This document shows, piece by piece, positions 6,564-14,069 of a stretch of DNA of 16,199 nucleotides. This stretch comes from Candidatus Saccharimonadota bacterium (lineage in GTDB: Bacteria; Patescibacteriota; Saccharimonadia; Saccharimonadales; UBA7683). The stretch's first letter is position 1, and each line of letters begins with the position of its first letter. The stretch is taken from NCBI GenBank assembly GCA_018061375.1, contig JAGOUG010000014.1, forward strand, positions 1 to 16,199, given 5' to 3'. The position numbers were made by a program, and so were the translations under genes. The notes below the pieces were generated by a model that saw only the letters and a program-made list of their open reading frames with translations, had not been told where the DNA came from and ran no database searches.

Positions 6564-7145
6564 TTACTGACTTTTTTCTAGAATGTCGGCAATGGATTGA
6601 TAGTCTGTCTGTGCGGTTACTATAGTTTGCCGTGAATCACCGGATTTAAAATAGGGTTTTACCTTTATGAGTGAACGTTGAGCAGAGACTACCTTGGTTT
6701 CAAGTGCACTTATTAATTCTGAATCGATTGTGTTGTTTGTAACCGCAGCGTCAAGTGTTTTCTGCGTTGCACCATCTAACTTTGGATTATTGGAGAATTT
6801 TTGTTTTTTGTCGTACGTTTTTTGGTACAAAATACCGATGTTTTGGTAATTACCCCTGAGCAGAATCTTCGTGAGGGCAACATTATTTTGAATCGGGACA
6901 TTTTGAATACTGGCTTCATATTCTTCTATAGCAGCAAGTGCTGAGCCTGTTTGGTTCATGACATTAAGTAAGTCTTGCTGACCACCAGGTTTCTTTCCTC
7001 CACCAAACACCAGTAGCCCGAGTAAAAGTAGCAGTAGCCCAATGCCACCGAACATTAAAATTGACGTCTTCCTTCGGTCTTGCCCGGGTTGCGGAATTTC
7101 GTATGGGTCGGGATTTTGTGGTTGCCCAAATTGAGGTAACTTCAT
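6564..7145 (-). CDS. Hypothetical single-pass membrane protein
   Basis: This protein has 193 residues. Residues 1-27 are Pro/Gln-rich and end in the basic DRRK, and residues 28-49 form one strongly hydrophobic Leu-rich helix. Then come a Gly/Lys-rich linker (about 47-56) and a helical domain of about 135 residues with no cysteines and no recognised catalytic motif. The short basic N-terminus predicts N-in topology with the C-terminal domain outside. Saccharibacteria and other patescibacteria encode many such tail-domain proteins of unknown function. The ATG is preceded on its strand by TATGCT (plus 7157-7162) 11 bases upstream and no Shine-Dalgarno, so it may have a very short leader. Its stop faces the YjbR-like gene's stop with one base between and no obvious terminator hairpin. 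It is the only minus-strand gene in the window. Function unknown. Confidence 0.75.
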   Translation of the reverse strand: MKLPQFGQPQNPDPYEIPQPGQDRRKTSILMFGGIGLLLLLLGLLVFGGGKKPGGQQDLLNVMNQTGSALAAIEEYEASIQNVPIQNNVALTKILLRGNYQNIGILYQKTYDKKQKFSNNPKLDGATQKTLDAAVTNNTIDSELISALETKVVSAQRSLIKVKPYFKSGDSRQTIVTAQTDYQSIADILEKSQ

Positions 7146-7243
7146 ATCTATATTTAAGCATAACAGATATACAAATCCTATATTTACTTGGTTGATTGTG
7201 CTGGTGCTTATGATTCGACTCCATATAACCTATAATTGGGTAT
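7146..7243. promoter_or_regulatory. Divergent intergenic region with the dnaG -10 box
   Basis: This 98-base AT-rich gap separates the minus-strand membrane protein gene from dnaG. Consensus TATAAT at 7231-7236 ends 7 bases before the dnaG ATG at 7244, so the dnaG mRNA probably begins at its start codon. A convincing -35 was not seen at the right spacing. On the minus strand TATGCT (plus 7157-7162) is a possible -10 for the opposite gene. Confidence 0.6.
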
Positions 7244-8980
7244 ATGGATGCTAAGGACGAGGTTAAGCGGAGGCTTTCGGTTGAAGAGGTAGTTGGTGAT
7301 TACCTTGAACTTAAGCGTGCCGGCCGTAATTTTAAAGGACTCTCACCATTTAGCTCTGAACGGACGCCGAGTTTTATGGTGAGCCCAGAAAAACAGATTT
7401 GGCATGACTTCTCCTCCAACAAAGGTGGAGACATTTTCAGCTTCGTAATGGAGGTTGAAGGGGTCGATTTCCGCGAGGCTCTGGAGATTTTGGCTCGTAA
7501 GGCAAGTGTAGACCTTTCTCAATATAAAACTGGTGATGGTACAACCGGAAAACTTAAAAAAAGATTATTAGAGGCGCATGTCTTGGCGGCTCAGTTTTAT
7601 CATGTCTGCCTGTCTCGTAAGCCAGAAGCTCTGTCTTACATAAAAGACAGTCGTGGTTTCACGCCAGAAACCATTCGTGCCTGGCAGCTTGGGTATTCGC
7701 CTGAAGATGGGGCATCTTTATATGCTTTCCTGAGTAAACGTGGATTCACAGAAACTGAACTTTCTAAAGCGGGCTTAATTACGAAGCGCAGAACTGGTTG
7801 GTCAGACATGTTTAGGGGTAGAATTATGATTCCATTGGCTGACGGACAGGGGAATGTGGTTGGGTTTACTGCCCGGCTTCTCAGGGATGACAAAAATGCA
7901 CCAAAGTATTTTAATACTCCGCAGAGCTTAATTTACGACAAGGGTCGGCAGGTGTTCGGCTTACATCACGCAAAAGAGGCAATCAGAAAGGCTGATTTTG
8001 CAATTTTGGTTGAAGGTAACCTAGATGTTATTGCCTCTCATCAGGTTGGGGTGGCAAATGTGGTGGCGTGCGCAGGAACGGCAATGACGGCAGATCATTT
8101 ACGTAGTTTGAGTCGACTGACAATCAATCTGCGGCTCGCTTTTGATAGCGACCAGGCAGGTATTAATGCAACTGAACGAGCAATCGGGATTGCCCAGGAC
8201 GTTGGGGTGAACTTACTTGTAGTTAGTATGCCGGAAGGTATTAAAGACCCGGATGAACTTATTCAAGATGGAGCTGAACGCTGGATGCAGGTTGTTGAAG
8301 GTGCACAGGATGCCGTCAGTTGGACACTTGGGCGCTATTCCAAGATGTACGACAAATCAACGGCCGAAGGTAAAAAACAGCTGTCTTCCAAGGCACTTGC
8401 CGTAATCGCTAAAATTCAAGATCCGGTAGAGCGAGAGCATCATATAAAAAAATTAGCAGACGAGCTCGGTACTTCAGTTTCGTCGTTAAATACTAAGCTC
8501 CAACAGACGAATGTCACCCAAAAACCACTCAAACAAACGCAAGTTGTGGCTGCCTCACCAGATGATACTGTCTACGAAGATGACTTTTTAGCACTCAACT
8601 GTCTATACCCTGATACTCGCGAGAGTCTTCGTCCACTGGAGGCAATTTTGTTTGCATCTCAGCGCAGAAAAGCTGTTTTTGCTGCGCTTCAGACCATGAA
8701 TCATACTACGCGTTTAGACGAAGAAGAGGCGCAGAGGTTGCATCTTGAGGTGGATTATGTAAAAATACTACTATTAACCGCTGAAGAAAAGTACTTAGAC
8801 TTTAGCCCTGCTGCACTGACAGCAGAATCAATGGCATTAGCGCGGCGAATTCTAAAAACCGGTCAAAAAAAAGTAAAAGAAGAACTCACTGCAGAGATTC
8901 GCAGAGCGGAAGCCAGTGGTGAATCTGAAACTGCAGCAAAACTTCTCGGACAGTACCAGAAACTAATTCGTAAGGAGTAG
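7244..8980 (+). CDS. dnaG: DNA primase DnaG lacking zinc ligands
   Basis: DnaG makes the RNA primers for replication together with the replicative helicase. The product is 578 residues, near the family's usual size. The N-terminal module (about 1-95) keeps the flanking motifs RAGRNFKGL, TPSFMVSPEK and GGDIFSFVMEVEG, but the four zinc ligands of the Cys-His-Cys-Cys type are replaced by S34, S37, D55 and S58. The catalytic TOPRIM domain is intact, with E257 in VEGNLDV and D301/D303 in AFDSDQAG, the metal-binding residues. The C-terminal third is helical and divergent, as expected for the helicase-interacting domain. ATG 7244 follows a TATAAT box by 7 bases and has no Shine-Dalgarno. The downstream rpoD Shine-Dalgarno lies inside the end of dnaG, so this is the dnaG-rpoD operon seen in many bacteria, here without rpsU. 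An alternative explanation of the lost ligands by sequencing error is unlikely because the whole module is in frame. Confidence 0.95.
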   Translation: MDAKDEVKRRLSVEEVVGDYLELKRAGRNFKGLSPFSSERTPSFMVSPEKQIWHDFSSNKGGDIFSFVMEVEGVDFREALEILARKASVDLSQYKTGDGTTGKLKKRLLEAHVLAAQFYHVCLSRKPEALSYIKDSRGFTPETIRAWQLGYSPEDGASLYAFLSKRGFTETELSKAGLITKRRTGWSDMFRGRIMIPLADGQGNVVGFTARLLRDDKNAPKYFNTPQSLIYDKGRQVFGLHHAKEAIRKADFAILVEGNLDVIASHQVGVANVVACAGTAMTADHLRSLSRLTINLRLAFDSDQAGINATERAIGIAQDVGVNLLVVSMPEGIKDPDELIQDGAERWMQVVEGAQDAVSWTLGRYSKMYDKSTAEGKKQLSSKALAVIAKIQDPVEREHHIKKLADELGTSVSSLNTKLQQTNVTQKPLKQTQVVAASPDDTVYEDDFLALNCLYPDTRESLRPLEAILFASQRRKAVFAALQTMNHTTRLDEEEAQRLHLEVDYVKILLLTAEEKYLDFSPAALTAESMALARRILKTGQKKVKEELTAEIRRAEASGESETAAKLLGQYQKLIRKE

Positions 8981-8985
8981 CACAC

Positions 8986-10149
8986 GTGCCTAGAAAAGAT
9001 ACTAAATCAGCAAAGAACGTAAAAGCTACAAAAACAACTAAAATCCCGACTGAGGACCAGGTTATATTATTGAATGAGCTCGAAAAAAAGCTCGTAGAAA
9101 AAGCCAAGAAGCAGGGTTCAATCTTAGAGCAGCAAGAAGTTTTGGACGCCGTTGAAGAAACTGGCTTATATGATCACCTTGATGATATCTACTTAAAACT
9201 AGCTAAGGCAAAAGTTGCAATAACGACCAAAGATGAACCAGACGAGAAGGATATTTGGGAAACTACTGAAGAAGAGGAAGAAGAAGTTGTGCAAGACACA
9301 AGCTATCTTGATGACATTTCTGACGACTCGGTGCGTTTGTATCTACGAGAAATCGGTAAAATTCCACTTCTCACTGCAGAACAAGAATTAACACTTGCAA
9401 ACAGAGTTGTGGCAGGCGATAAGAAGGCAAAAGACGAAATGGCAGAGGCGAATATGCGACTGGTAGTTTCAATTGCAAAGCGCTACTCAGGCCGTGGGCT
9501 CGACTTCCTCGATCTAATTCAAGAAGGTAATACTGGTTTGCTTCGTGCAGTTGAAAAGTTCGATCCGAGTAAAGGGTTTAAATTTTCTACCTACGCTACG
9601 TGGTGGATTCGCCAGGCTATTACACGCGCAATCGCCGACCAAGCCCGTGTTATTCGTATTCCGGTGCACATGGTTGAAACAATCAACAAACTACTCCGTA
9701 CGCAGCGTCGAATGACCCAAGAGCTCAACCGTGAGCCAACAATTGATGAGCTCGCCAAAGAACTTGAGATGGAGCCAGAGAAGATTGAGTACGTCATGAA
9801 GATTAAGCAGGATGTGAACTCACTTGATGCTGCGGTTCGTGATGACGAAGAAGATTCTGTACTTGGTGACTTTATTGAAGACGAAGATACGAAGAGTCCA
9901 GATGAAACTGCCACAGAGCAGCTTCTGAAAGAACAGGTTCAAGGGATTTTAGAATCTGCCCTTTCTGAACGAGAACTAAAAATTGTGCGAATGCGATTTG
10001 GCCTTGAAGATGGTAAAAATCATACCCTAGAAGAGGTTGGCCATGAGTTTGCTGTAACCAGAGAGCGTATTCGACAGATCGAAGCAAAGGCACTTGCGAA
10101 GCTTCGTAAACACAAGGATGCTAAAAAACTCTATGAGTACCTTAGCTAA
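8986..10149 (+). CDS. rpoD: Primary sigma factor RpoD (SigA)
   Basis: The housekeeping sigma factor directs RNA polymerase to -35/-10 promoters. The 387 residues begin with a Lys-rich tail and a region-1.1-like helical part (about 30-80), then an acidic linker. Region 1.2 starts near SVRLYLREIG (115-124). Region 2 (about 150-220) has DLIQEGNTGLLRAVEKFDP and YATWWIRQAITRAI, the -10 recognition and melting elements. Region 3 follows (about 235-290), then region 4 (about 322-387) with the -35-reading helix-turn-helix TLEEVGHEFAVTRERIRQIE. The start is GTG 8986, with AAGGAG at 8972-8977 overlapping the dnaG stop. The spacing is 8 bases, so the genes are coupled. Oddity: after the helix-turn-helix the usual LRHPSRS stretch of primary sigmas is LRKHKDA here. 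The downstream kinase ORF overlaps its last 17 bases. Confidence 0.96.
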   Translation: MPRKDTKSAKNVKATKTTKIPTEDQVILLNELEKKLVEKAKKQGSILEQQEVLDAVEETGLYDHLDDIYLKLAKAKVAITTKDEPDEKDIWETTEEEEEEVVQDTSYLDDISDDSVRLYLREIGKIPLLTAEQELTLANRVVAGDKKAKDEMAEANMRLVVSIAKRYSGRGLDFLDLIQEGNTGLLRAVEKFDPSKGFKFSTYATWWIRQAITRAIADQARVIRIPVHMVETINKLLRTQRRMTQELNREPTIDELAKELEMEPEKIEYVMKIKQDVNSLDAAVRDDEEDSVLGDFIEDEDTKSPDETATEQLLKEQVQGILESALSERELKIVRMRFGLEDGKNHTLEEVGHEFAVTRERIRQIEAKALAKLRKHKDAKKLYEYLS

Positions 10150-10711
10150 ATCACGAATATTTGGACTTGCTGGCACCTTTGCTTCTGGCAAAGATAGCTT
10201 GGCGCGTCACCTTGAAGAAAAGTACAACATTAAACATATCTCAACGGGTGATATTGTACGTACCTACGCCCAGCAGAAGTATGGCTCTATAGAACGACCA
10301 GTCTTGTACAAGATGGCGAATGAACTGCGTGAAAAAAAAGGTCCGGGGATTCTCAGTAAGTTAGCACTTGAGCAGTACGAATCGTATAAAGAGAGTTACC
10401 CAGGTGGGGTGTGTGTCAGCGGTTTTCGGGCATGGGAAGAGGCAGCGGAGGTAAAAAAGCAGGGTGGAATAATCATTTTTACTGACTCACCGGTGAAAAC
10501 ACGCTATATTCGTACGATATCTCGTGCACGAGATGACGAAAAGTTTAATACATTTGAAGAGTTTCAGGCCCGTGAGCGTAAAGAAAACGGCGAAGTTAAC
10601 AGCGAATTTAGTATTGCCGGTATTAAACCACGCGCTGATATCGTACTCGATAACGACTCTAATCTTGAGGAATTTTTAACTCAGTCTGTTCAGGTACTAG
10701 GGCTTAGCTAG
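10133..10711 (+). CDS. P-loop nucleotide kinase, dNMP kinase / dephospho-CoA kinase-like
   Basis: This 192-residue protein is of the P-loop kinase superfamily. GTFASGKDS (14-22) is the Walker A loop, with GKD in place of the usual GKS/GKT. This variant is seen in phage-type deoxynucleoside monophosphate kinases and in UPF0200-type proteins. STGDIVR (about residues 37-43) fits the phosphate-acceptor site. An Arg-rich lid (TRYIRTISRARDD) and a final ADIVLDNDSNLEEF strand-helix are like those of dephospho-CoA kinases and UPF0200 proteins. The acceptor substrate cannot be told from sequence; dNMP or dephospho-CoA are the leading options. ATG 10133 is chosen because the beta-1 strand and P-loop follow at the normal distance; ATG 10118 and TTG 10094 in the same frame are less likely. 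It overlaps the end of rpoD by 17 bases and its TAG overlaps the whiB GTG by one base. It is therefore translated within the dnaG-rpoD operon. Confidence 0.75.
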   Translation: MSTLAKSRIFGLAGTFASGKDSLARHLEEKYNIKHISTGDIVRTYAQQKYGSIERPVLYKMANELREKKGPGILSKLALEQYESYKESYPGGVCVSGFRAWEEAAEVKKQGGIIIFTDSPVKTRYIRTISRARDDEKFNTFEEFQARERKENGEVNSEFSIAGIKPRADIVLDNDSNLEEFLTQSVQVLGLS

Positions 10712-10974
10712 TGACTGAAAACATTCCTAGAACGTATAACTCTAATACAGTTGAGTGGATGCAGCGCGCATTTTGCCGAGACGGTTCACCTGACTTATTT
10801 TTCCCGAGTGATGGAGTTGGTGTTGAGTTTGCTAAAGGGATTTGTAAGGAGTGTGACGTAGTGTTTGATTGCTTAGAATACGCACTCCAAAATAGAATTG
10901 AACACGGCGTATGGGGTGGTAAATCAGAACGCGCACGGCGTCAAATTTTGAAGCGTCGCAGACAACAGCTGTAG
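10711..10974 (+). CDS. WhiB-family iron-sulfur transcription factor
   Basis: WhiB-like (Wbl) proteins hold a redox- or NO-sensitive 4Fe-4S cluster and bind region 4 of the primary sigma factor to change promoter choice. The product has 87 residues, normal for the family. The four cluster cysteines are C22, C45, C48 and C54 (C-x22-C-x2-C-x5-C), preceded by MQRAFCRDGSPDLFFP. The family turn GVWGG is at 66-70, and a basic C-terminal tail (RARRQILKRRRQQ, 74-86) would contact DNA. Start is GTG 10711, overlapping the kinase TAG by one base. It is the last gene of the dnaG-rpoD operon and is two genes from its presumed partner sigma factor. Wbl proteins are classically actinobacterial (plus their phages), so the location outside that phylum is notable. 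The family call is firm from the cysteine pattern and GVWGG; the target genes are unknown. Confidence 0.92.
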   Translation: MTENIPRTYNSNTVEWMQRAFCRDGSPDLFFPSDGVGVEFAKGICKECDVVFDCLEYALQNRIEHGVWGGKSERARRQILKRRRQQL

Positions 10975-10979
10975 TAGCG

Positions 10980-10985
10980 TATACT
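10980..10985 (+). promoter_or_regulatory. -10 box of a probable leaderless polA promoter
   Basis: TATACT sits in the 18-base gap between the whiB stop and the polA ATG and ends 7 bases before the ATG. No Shine-Dalgarno precedes polA. No -35 of good match was found at normal spacing, so read-through from the dnaG operon may also contribute. Confidence 0.5.
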
Positions 10986-10992
10986 AGTACCC

Positions 10993-13626
10993 ATGAGTGA
11001 GCGTAAGAAATTAGCAATAATTGACGGGAAGTCAGTTTTTTATCGTGGTTATTATGCAATGCCGAATCTTACAGCGGCCGATGGTACCCCTACGGGAGGT
11101 GTGTATGGTTTTGCTACGTTAGCTATTCAACTTATGAAGCAATTGAAGCCAGATTACGTTGCTGTTGCATGGGATAAGCCAAAAACTAATATTCGTTCAC
11201 GTCTTAAAATTTATCCAAAGTACAAAGCTGGTCGGAAGCCACCCCCGGAAGATTTTTATGCACAGATACCGGTACTGCACGAGTTACTTGCGGCACTTGG
11301 ATGGCCGCTGTATGAGCTAGACGATTATGAGGCTGATGATATTATGGCAACGCTTGCCAGGCAGGCAGACGATCTCGGCGTTGAAACAGAGCTTGTAACA
11401 AGCGACCTTGACGCACTGCAGGCGATTAGTGATTTAACACACGTATATATTCTGAAGAAAGGGCTCACAAATATTGAGCGATTTCACCCGGAAAGTTTTC
11501 AAGAAAAGTACGGTATTCGGGTTGATCAGTTCCTCGACCTTAAAAGTCTTAAAGGTGATAGTTCAGATAACATCCCAGGTGTGGCTGGCATTGGCGAAAA
11601 AACAGCCCTGGAGCTACTAAAGCAGTACGAGACATTAGACGGCGTGTACGAAAACACCGCACTCATAAAGGATACGACAGCTAAAAAACTTGAACTAGGC
11701 AAAGAGTCGGCCTATATGAGTAAAGAAATCGCCACGTTATGGACAGATGCACCGGTCACATTTAATGAAGCTGAGCTTGATGGCAGCAAAATTGATGTGA
11801 AGGCATTAAAGGATCTGCTTGAGAAGTTAGAATTCCGTACGCTGATTCGGCAACTACCAGATTACCTTAAAGACAGGGGGGATGGCAGCTCGGCAGACGA
11901 TTTTACGAACGAGTCACAAACACATGACTCTGTTGCGGTTACAGTAGTAACTGATGGTGTGATTAATATAAATTCAGACACCGTCCTTGCTCAGGCATAT
12001 TGTACTGGGGCGCACGGTAAGGACCCTGCCTGGTTGCTTGTTAGTGATGATAGAGCACGAGCTTCAGTAGTACATACTACTGAGCTTTCGAAGGCAAAGT
12101 TACATACATTACTTACTTCACTGTCAGGTAAAAAAGTAATTGGTCACGATACAAAACAGCTCTTAAAAGTGTTTATTCAAAATGGCGTTGAGCCACCAGA
12201 AGTCGCGCACGATGTTCATTTGGGTGCGTTTTTACTCAATCCTTTACTTCGTAGCCAAGACCTCGGTAGTTTACTCGACAAGGCTTTCGGTTTTGGTAGC
12301 GGTATAGACGGCGCAACAACAGAAACTTTTCCTGAATTTGCCGAGCAAATTACCACGGGCATTTGGACACTAACAGAACGTCAACAGACAGAATTTGAAG
12401 AGTATCCTAAGTTTAAAAAACTCGCTCATGATATTGAGTGGCCAATTATTACGGTGCTCGCCAGAATGGAAGTTGAAGGTATTGAGCTCGACTCCAAATA
12501 CTTGAACGAAATGTCTGCAGAATTTGAAGGAATAATATCTGATATTGAACAAGAAATTTACGGTCATGCCGATCAAGAATTCAATATTAGTTCACCAGCT
12601 CAGCTTTCTAAGATTTTGTTCGAAGATATGGAACTTCCGACCAAAGGAATCAAAAAAGGCAAGACTGCGTATTCTACCGCCGCAGGCGAACTTGATAAGC
12701 TGCGATTCATCCATCCAATTATTAACTTAATCACGCAGTACCGAGAATATACAAAACTCAAATCTACCTATGTTGATGCGCTACCGAAGCTTGTAGACGA
12801 ACGTTCACGCCTGCATACAACATTTAACCTCACGATTGCACAGACAGGTAGACTTTCTAGCACTGATCCAAACTTACAAAATATTCCGGTCCGTACAGAA
12901 ATTGGTAAGAAGATCCGAGATGCATTTAAAGCGGGTGAAGGTAAGGTAATTGTTAGCGCAGACTATAGCCAGTTCGAACTTCGCTTAGCTGCAGCACTTG
13001 CAAACGACACTGAACTTATTGAACTGTTTAACCAAGACGCCGATATTCACACAGAAACTGCTGCACAGGTCTATGGAATCAAGCCGCACGAAGTTACGCC
13101 AGACCAACGTCGTCATGCTAAGGTAATTAACTTTGGAATATTGTATGGCATGAGTGTACACGGACTTTCAGTTGCTACTGGTATGGATCTGCTCGAATCT
13201 AAAGAATTTTTAGAAAAGTATAAAGGTCTCCGAAGTCCAATTTTTGCCTACACACAGAGCTTAATTGAAATGGCAAAAAAAGACGGCTACGTAGAAACTA
13301 TATTTGGCCGGCGCAGACCAATGCCAGATATTCATTCGAGTAACTTCATTGTTCGTTCGGGTGCGGAACGCGCTGCAATGAATATGCCAATACAGGGAAC
13401 AGAAGCCGATTTAATGAAGATGGCCATGATCGCAGTTGACACAGTACTTCCAGATGGTGCAAAGCAACTTCTACAAATTCATGATTCTATAATGGTTGAG
13501 TGCGACGAATCTCAAGCAGAAGAAGTTGAAAAAATACTCGTCGATACAATGGAAAATATCTATACAGACCTACCCGTAAAGTTAAAAGTGGACGTTAAGA
13601 CTGGCAAAACGTGGGGCGACCTATGA
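10993..13626 (+). CDS. polA: DNA polymerase I PolA with a degenerate proofreading domain
   Basis: PolA fills gaps after repair and removes RNA primers during lagging-strand synthesis. The 877 residues contain three domains. The 5' nuclease (about 1-290) has its acidic residues: D11, D61, E113/D115/D116 (EADD), D138/D140 and D189/D192 (GDSSDN). The 3'-5' exonuclease region (about 310-470) is recognisable by length and by HDVHLGAFLLNP, but the DxE of motif Exo I is absent near D321 and Exo II reads GHDTKQL where GxNxKxD is expected. Proofreading is therefore probably lost. The polymerase (about 480-877) is intact: motif A DYSQFELR with D657, motif B RRHAKVINFGILYG with R706, K710 and F714, and motif C IHDS with H830 and D831. 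TGA at 13624-13626 is a true stop and overlaps the ATG of the deaminase gene (ATGA). ATG 10993 follows a -10 box by 7 bases. Confidence 0.97.
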   Translation: MSERKKLAIIDGKSVFYRGYYAMPNLTAADGTPTGGVYGFATLAIQLMKQLKPDYVAVAWDKPKTNIRSRLKIYPKYKAGRKPPPEDFYAQIPVLHELLAALGWPLYELDDYEADDIMATLARQADDLGVETELVTSDLDALQAISDLTHVYILKKGLTNIERFHPESFQEKYGIRVDQFLDLKSLKGDSSDNIPGVAGIGEKTALELLKQYETLDGVYENTALIKDTTAKKLELGKESAYMSKEIATLWTDAPVTFNEAELDGSKIDVKALKDLLEKLEFRTLIRQLPDYLKDRGDGSSADDFTNESQTHDSVAVTVVTDGVININSDTVLAQAYCTGAHGKDPAWLLVSDDRARASVVHTTELSKAKLHTLLTSLSGKKVIGHDTKQLLKVFIQNGVEPPEVAHDVHLGAFLLNPLLRSQDLGSLLDKAFGFGSGIDGATTETFPEFAEQITTGIWTLTERQQTEFEEYPKFKKLAHDIEWPIITVLARMEVEGIELDSKYLNEMSAEFEGIISDIEQEIYGHADQEFNISSPAQLSKILFEDMELPTKGIKKGKTAYSTAAGELDKLRFIHPIINLITQYREYTKLKSTYVDALPKLVDERSRLHTTFNLTIAQTGRLSSTDPNLQNIPVRTEIGKKIRDAFKAGEGKVIVSADYSQFELRLAAALANDTELIELFNQDADIHTETAAQVYGIKPHEVTPDQRRHAKVINFGILYGMSVHGLSVATGMDLLESKEFLEKYKGLRSPIFAYTQSLIEMAKKDGYVETIFGRRRPMPDIHSSNFIVRSGAERAAMNMPIQGTEADLMKMAMIAVDTVLPDGAKQLLQIHDSIMVECDESQAEEVEKILVDTMENIYTDLPVKLKVDVKTGKTWGDL

Positions 13627-14030
13627 ATGACATCCAATATTTACAAGCCGCAGTTACCGTCGGTAATGAAGTTGCCGCACCATATAACTTTGGCGCAGTG
13701 GTAGTTTCTGACGGAAAGATTATCGCATCTGAGCACGCGTATGTGTTTGAAAGTAACGACCCTTCAGCGCACGCAGAAATCTCAGCTATCCGTAGTGCTG
13801 CAGCTGAAATATGCGATTACAAGATCCCGGGCGCAACACTGTACGCAAGCCACGAACCCTGCACTATGTGCTTGATGTGCGCCTCTTGGGCGGGCATTCA
13901 GCGCATTGTGTATGCGACCCCAGCATCAGCAAGTGATGCTACTATGTACGATCTGGCTGCACCGGATATCACACATATGGCCTCAATCTTACGTGAGCCT
14001 ATCCGAGTTGAACATGTGTCACTTAGCTAA
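13623..14030 (+). CDS. Nucleoside/nucleobase deaminase of the cytidine deaminase fold
   Basis: This 135-residue zinc enzyme of the TadA/guanine-deaminase branch hydrolyses an exocyclic amino group on a base. HAE (50-52) supplies the zinc histidine and the proton-shuttling E52, and PCTMC (79-83) supplies the two zinc cysteines C80 and C83. NFGAVVVSDGKII (22-34) is the usual early strand pair. ASWAGIQRIVYAT follows, as in guanine and tRNA-adenosine deaminases. The substrate (guanine, cytosine, adenosine in tRNA, or a modified base) cannot be told. Start is ATG 13623, overlapping the polA TGA by four bases, which implies coupled translation. A GTG at 13611 in frame would add four residues and is less likely. 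It is followed after 39 bases by a NADAR-family gene, which favours a free base or nucleotide substrate over tRNA. Confidence 0.85.
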   Translation: MNDIQYLQAAVTVGNEVAAPYNFGAVVVSDGKIIASEHAYVFESNDPSAHAEISAIRSAAAEICDYKIPGATLYASHEPCTMCLMCASWAGIQRIVYATPASASDATMYDLAAPDITHMASILREPIRVEHVSLS

Positions 14031-14069
14031 TAGTTTGGTAGTCGTATCTAGTTATTTAAGGGTACTTCC

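Noticed and set aside
6545..6600. Terminator after the YjbR-like gene at the T-run CTTTTTTC
   Set aside because: No GC-rich hairpin precedes the T-run, so intrinsic termination is not supported.
9591..9914. Minus-strand open frame of 107 codons within rpoD
   Set aside because: It overlaps the highly conserved sigma region 2-4 coding sequence and gives a Ser-rich product with no recognisable feature.
13618..13632. UGA recoded as glycine, as in SR1/Gracilibacteria
   Set aside because: polA and the NADAR gene end on TGA exactly where their families end, and no internal in-frame TGA is needed in any gene, so the standard bacterial code holds.
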